Source: Chromatiales bacterium
GTDB taxonomy: Bacteria > Pseudomonadota > Gammaproteobacteria > Steroidobacterales > GCA-2729495
NCBI GenBank assembly: GCA_030614035.1
Contig: JAUWKW010000006.1
Span: 1-15,228 of the forward strand
Direction of reading: 5' to 3'
Length of the DNA stretch: 15,228 nucleotides
A program made the position numbers and the translations under genes. This document shows, piece after piece, positions 14,891 to 15,228 of this stretch. The notes below the pieces were generated by a model. The model saw nothing but the letters and a program-made list of their open reading frames with translations. It was not told the origin of the DNA and ran no database searches. The first letter of the stretch is position 1, and each line of letters begins with the position of its first letter.

Positions 14891-15228
14891 TCATTTGGTG
14901 GATGAATTGACATCGTCCCAAGCACCCTTGCCATGCCGGATGACAGATGGCGATGCTTCGGTCAGATCGACGACAGTCGTTGGCACGATGCCGCAATTGC
15001 CACCGTCGATCACGATGTCCACCTCCCCGGAAAGGCGCCCGAGAATCTCATCCGGATCAGTTTGCGGCGTGTCGTCTCCTGGTAACAATAAGGTGGAGCT
15101 CATAATCGGTTCAGCAAGCTCAGTGAGTAACGCCTGGGGTACTGGGTGATCTGGAACACGTATGCCAATTGTTTTTTTCCTGGGGTTACGTAAACGCCTC
15201 GGTACATCCCGCGTCGCTTTAAGAATAA
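14891..15228 (-). CDS. yciO: YciO, Sua5/YrdC-related protein, N-terminus beyond the right edge
   Basis: Only the C-terminal 111 residues are in the window, and the frame is open to the right edge; the true start lies outside (the Met at 15103 is internal). The segment begins ILKATRDVPRRLRNPRKKTIGIRVP, contains GEL-like LAEPIMSSTLLLPGDD, and ends with DIVIDGGNCG, PTTVVDLT and the VIRHGKG strand, the pattern of the YrdC fold. The KRKTIG-type RKKTIGIRVP and MSSTLLLPG signatures fit YciO rather than the tRNA threonylcarbamoyl-AMP synthase TsaC. YciO binds nucleotide and its role is not well settled. It stands upstream of the protease-scpAB-rluB run and probably shares its transcript. Confidence 0.9.
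   Translation of the reverse strand, partial: ILKATRDVPRRLRNPRKKTIGIRVPDHPVPQALLTELAEPIMSSTLLLPGDDTPQTDPDEILGRLSGEVDIVIDGGNCGIVPTTVVDLTEASPSVIRHGKGAWDDVNSSTK

Noticed and set aside
1..15228. tRNA or rRNA genes, CRISPR arrays, insertion sequences, phage or defence genes
   Set aside because: I looked for cloverleaf-like blocks, spaced direct repeats, transposase-like proteins and known defence motifs and saw none; nearly all of the window is accounted for by housekeeping genes.

Overview
This window looks like a housekeeping segment of a gammaproteobacterial chromosome with moderately high G+C. The gene content and order resemble the Pseudomonas gyrA-serC-pheA and mtaD-ubiG-mupP-yciK blocks, and the E. 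coli yciO/rluB/yciK neighbourhood. The taxonomic guess rests on protein sequence and gene order read by eye, not on a search. A free-living, uncultured or marine gammaproteobacterium outside the Enterobacterales is plausible. I see no mobile elements, CRISPR arrays, tRNA or rRNA genes, or phage genes.

Region 1 (1-5836, minus strand) is a probable operon reading gyrA, serC, serA, pheA, with pheA cut by the left edge. DNA gyrase subunit A is followed by two consecutive steps of serine synthesis (SerA, then SerC) and by the bifunctional P-protein of phenylalanine synthesis. Gaps are 30-59 bases and I found no convincing internal terminator.

Region 2 (5837-6122) is the divergent control region between gyrA and mtaD. 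It holds a candidate extended -10 for gyrA and a short inverted repeat.

Region 3 (6123-10978, plus strand) reads mtaD, ubiG, a HAD phosphatase most like MupP, rmuC, yciK. The first three genes overlap by 8 and 4 bases, which suggests translational coupling. UbiG releases S-adenosylhomocysteine, which an MtaD-type deaminase can remove. The phosphatase probably serves peptidoglycan recycling rather than phosphoglycolate salvage.

Region 4 (10993-15228, minus strand) converges on yciK. It reads yciO (cut by the right edge), a site-2-type membrane metalloprotease, scpA, scpB, rluB, and an endonuclease III-related DNA glycosylase. ScpA and ScpB are the non-SMC subunits of the chromosome-condensing SMC complex, and RluB modifies 23S rRNA.

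Nothing here looks like an undescribed multi-gene system. The points most worth a second look are fine-scale: a possible compensated frameshift that removes the catalytic glutamate of SerA, an A+T-rich rare-codon island inside gyrA, the MupP reassignment, the uncharacterised Fe-S glycosylase, and a well-placed Shine-Dalgarno sequence antisense to scpB.
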